Part shown: positions 63,466 through 64,000 of the stretch, one piece after another
Numbering within the stretch: position 1 is the stretch's first letter
Layout of the letters: every line of letters starts with the position of its first letter
Assembly (NCBI RefSeq): GCF_943169825.2
Contig: NZ_OW968402.1
Coordinates: forward strand, 1,240,001 to 1,304,000
DNA from: Varibaculum prostatecancerukia
Lineage (GTDB): Bacteria; Actinomycetota; Actinomycetes; Actinomycetales; Actinomycetaceae
Direction: 5' to 3'
Length of the DNA: 64,000 bases
Notes under the pieces: model-generated
What the model was told of the DNA's origin: nothing
The model's input: only the letters and a program-made list of their open reading frames with translations
Database searches by the model: none
Position numbers and translations under genes: made by a program

Positions 63466-64000
63466 TTAAGCGTTAAACGCCTGCTCTATGCGCTCGTGCG
63501 CGGCCCAGATCTGCTCAGGTAGATTCTTGAACTGTGCAAGGTGTTCGCGGCGGTAGCCCATCTCCTTCTTCCACAGATCGGTGTCGATGGAAAGAAGCTT
63601 ATCCAGATCGGCGTCGTCACCTTCGAAACCATCCAGATTCAACTCTTCCTTCTTCGGCAAAATACCTACCGGTGTTAGCACGCCCTCAGCGCGCCCTTCC
63701 TTAACATCTAGCAGCCAAAGCAGTGCCCGCAGGTTGTCACGGTAGCCAGGCCAGAGGAAGTGGCCGTCTTCCGGATCGCGCTGGAACCAGTTCACGTGCG
63801 CAAAAATGGGCTGTTCCTTCGCGGAGCCAATTATTTTCAACCAGTGGGCCGCGTAGTCCCCTTCGGGGTAGGACATGAAGGGGCGCATCGACATCGGATC
63901 GTAACGCAGCACACCCTCCTTGCCTTCAGCCGCGAAAGTGGCTTGGGCGCCCAGGGTCAAACCGTCGTAAACGCCCTCGGTTAGGTCGGTGATTGCCCGG
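63466..64000 (-). CDS. pckG: Phosphoenolpyruvate carboxykinase (GTP), C-terminal part
   Basis: C-terminal ~178 codons of the GTP-type enzyme; the gene continues past the window edge. It converts oxaloacetate to PEP with GTP in gluconeogenesis or anaplerosis. Segments visible: VYDGLTLGAQATFAAEGKEG, RYDPMSMRPFMSYPEGDYAA (the AMRPF-type motif), HVNWFQRDPEDGHFLWPGY (conserved VNWFRxDxxGxFLWPGF), and the C-terminal helices. The frame stays open from the edge, so the apparent start inside is not real. Confidence 0.95.
   Translation of the reverse strand, partial: RAITDLTEGVYDGLTLGAQATFAAEGKEGVLRYDPMSMRPFMSYPEGDYAAHWLKIIGSAKEQPIFAHVNWFQRDPEDGHFLWPGYRDNLRALLWLLDVKEGRAEGVLTPVGILPKKEELNLDGFEGDDADLDKLLSIDTDLWKKEMGYRREHLAQFKNLPEQIWAAHERIEQAFNA

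Overview
The window reads as chromosomal DNA of a moderate-GC actinobacterium, most likely from the Actinomycetaceae (Varibaculum / Mobiluncus / Actinobaculum-like; inference from gene content and order, not from a search). Supporting signs are the order xerD ... parA-scpA-scpB-rluB-(tyrA)-cmk-der, a PdtaR-type ANTAR response regulator next to polA, the greA / trhA / short-chain cis-prenyltransferase neighbourhood known from Mycobacterium, gltX next to an FAH-family gene, a GTP-type PEP carboxykinase, and frequent GTG/TTG starts, some apparently leaderless.

Layout: 1-17.8 kb is mainly core genes on the minus strand: queuosine salvage (tgt, yhhQ), coaE, a pair of unknown membrane proteins, rpsA, polA, pdtaR, tRNA-Leu(CAA), der, cmk, tyrA, rluB, scpB, scpA, parA, xerD. 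Two intergenic regions here (1278-1377 and 16747-16853) hold copies of the same undescribed structured element: the unpaired internal-loop sequences are conserved, while both helices differ in sequence between copies but still pair. This is the strongest candidate for something new.

18.38-28.30 kb is a genomic island bounded by 84-bp imperfect direct repeats that each contain the 3' end of ychF. Its left end holds wrecked mobile-element genes (excisionase-like and two others, frameshifted or truncated) behind a GC-rich multi-hairpin leader. Its centre is an intact L-arabinose module: araB-araD-araA on the minus strand, a divergent LacI-type regulator, and a sugar-porter transporter, with two TTAGCGCTAA palindromic operators. 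Its right end holds a broken M20 peptidase and an N-terminally truncated restriction-endonuclease-like gene.

28.3-52.8 kb returns to housekeeping genes: ychF, an esterase, ispH, xseAB, greA, trhA, a cis-prenyltransferase, an AI-2E family permease, a Bax-inhibitor-1 family protein, nhaA, hisS, gltX, tRNAs (Leu-UAA with a short variable arm, Glu-CTC, Gln-CTG), a MalY-type lyase, an FAH-family protein, a SNF2 helicase, a nitroreductase and an OmpA-domain lipoprotein.

53-64 kb is more accessory: a type II restriction-modification pair whose cytosine methyltransferase carries an N-terminal helix-turn-helix, a DMT exporter, a lactate permease, KtrB/KtrA potassium uptake, then an islet holding a HTH + LicC-like + LicA-like fusion gene (phosphocholine activation) bracketed by a duplicated ktrA 3' end, a phage-portal-like fragment, and the C-terminal part of pckG running off the right edge.
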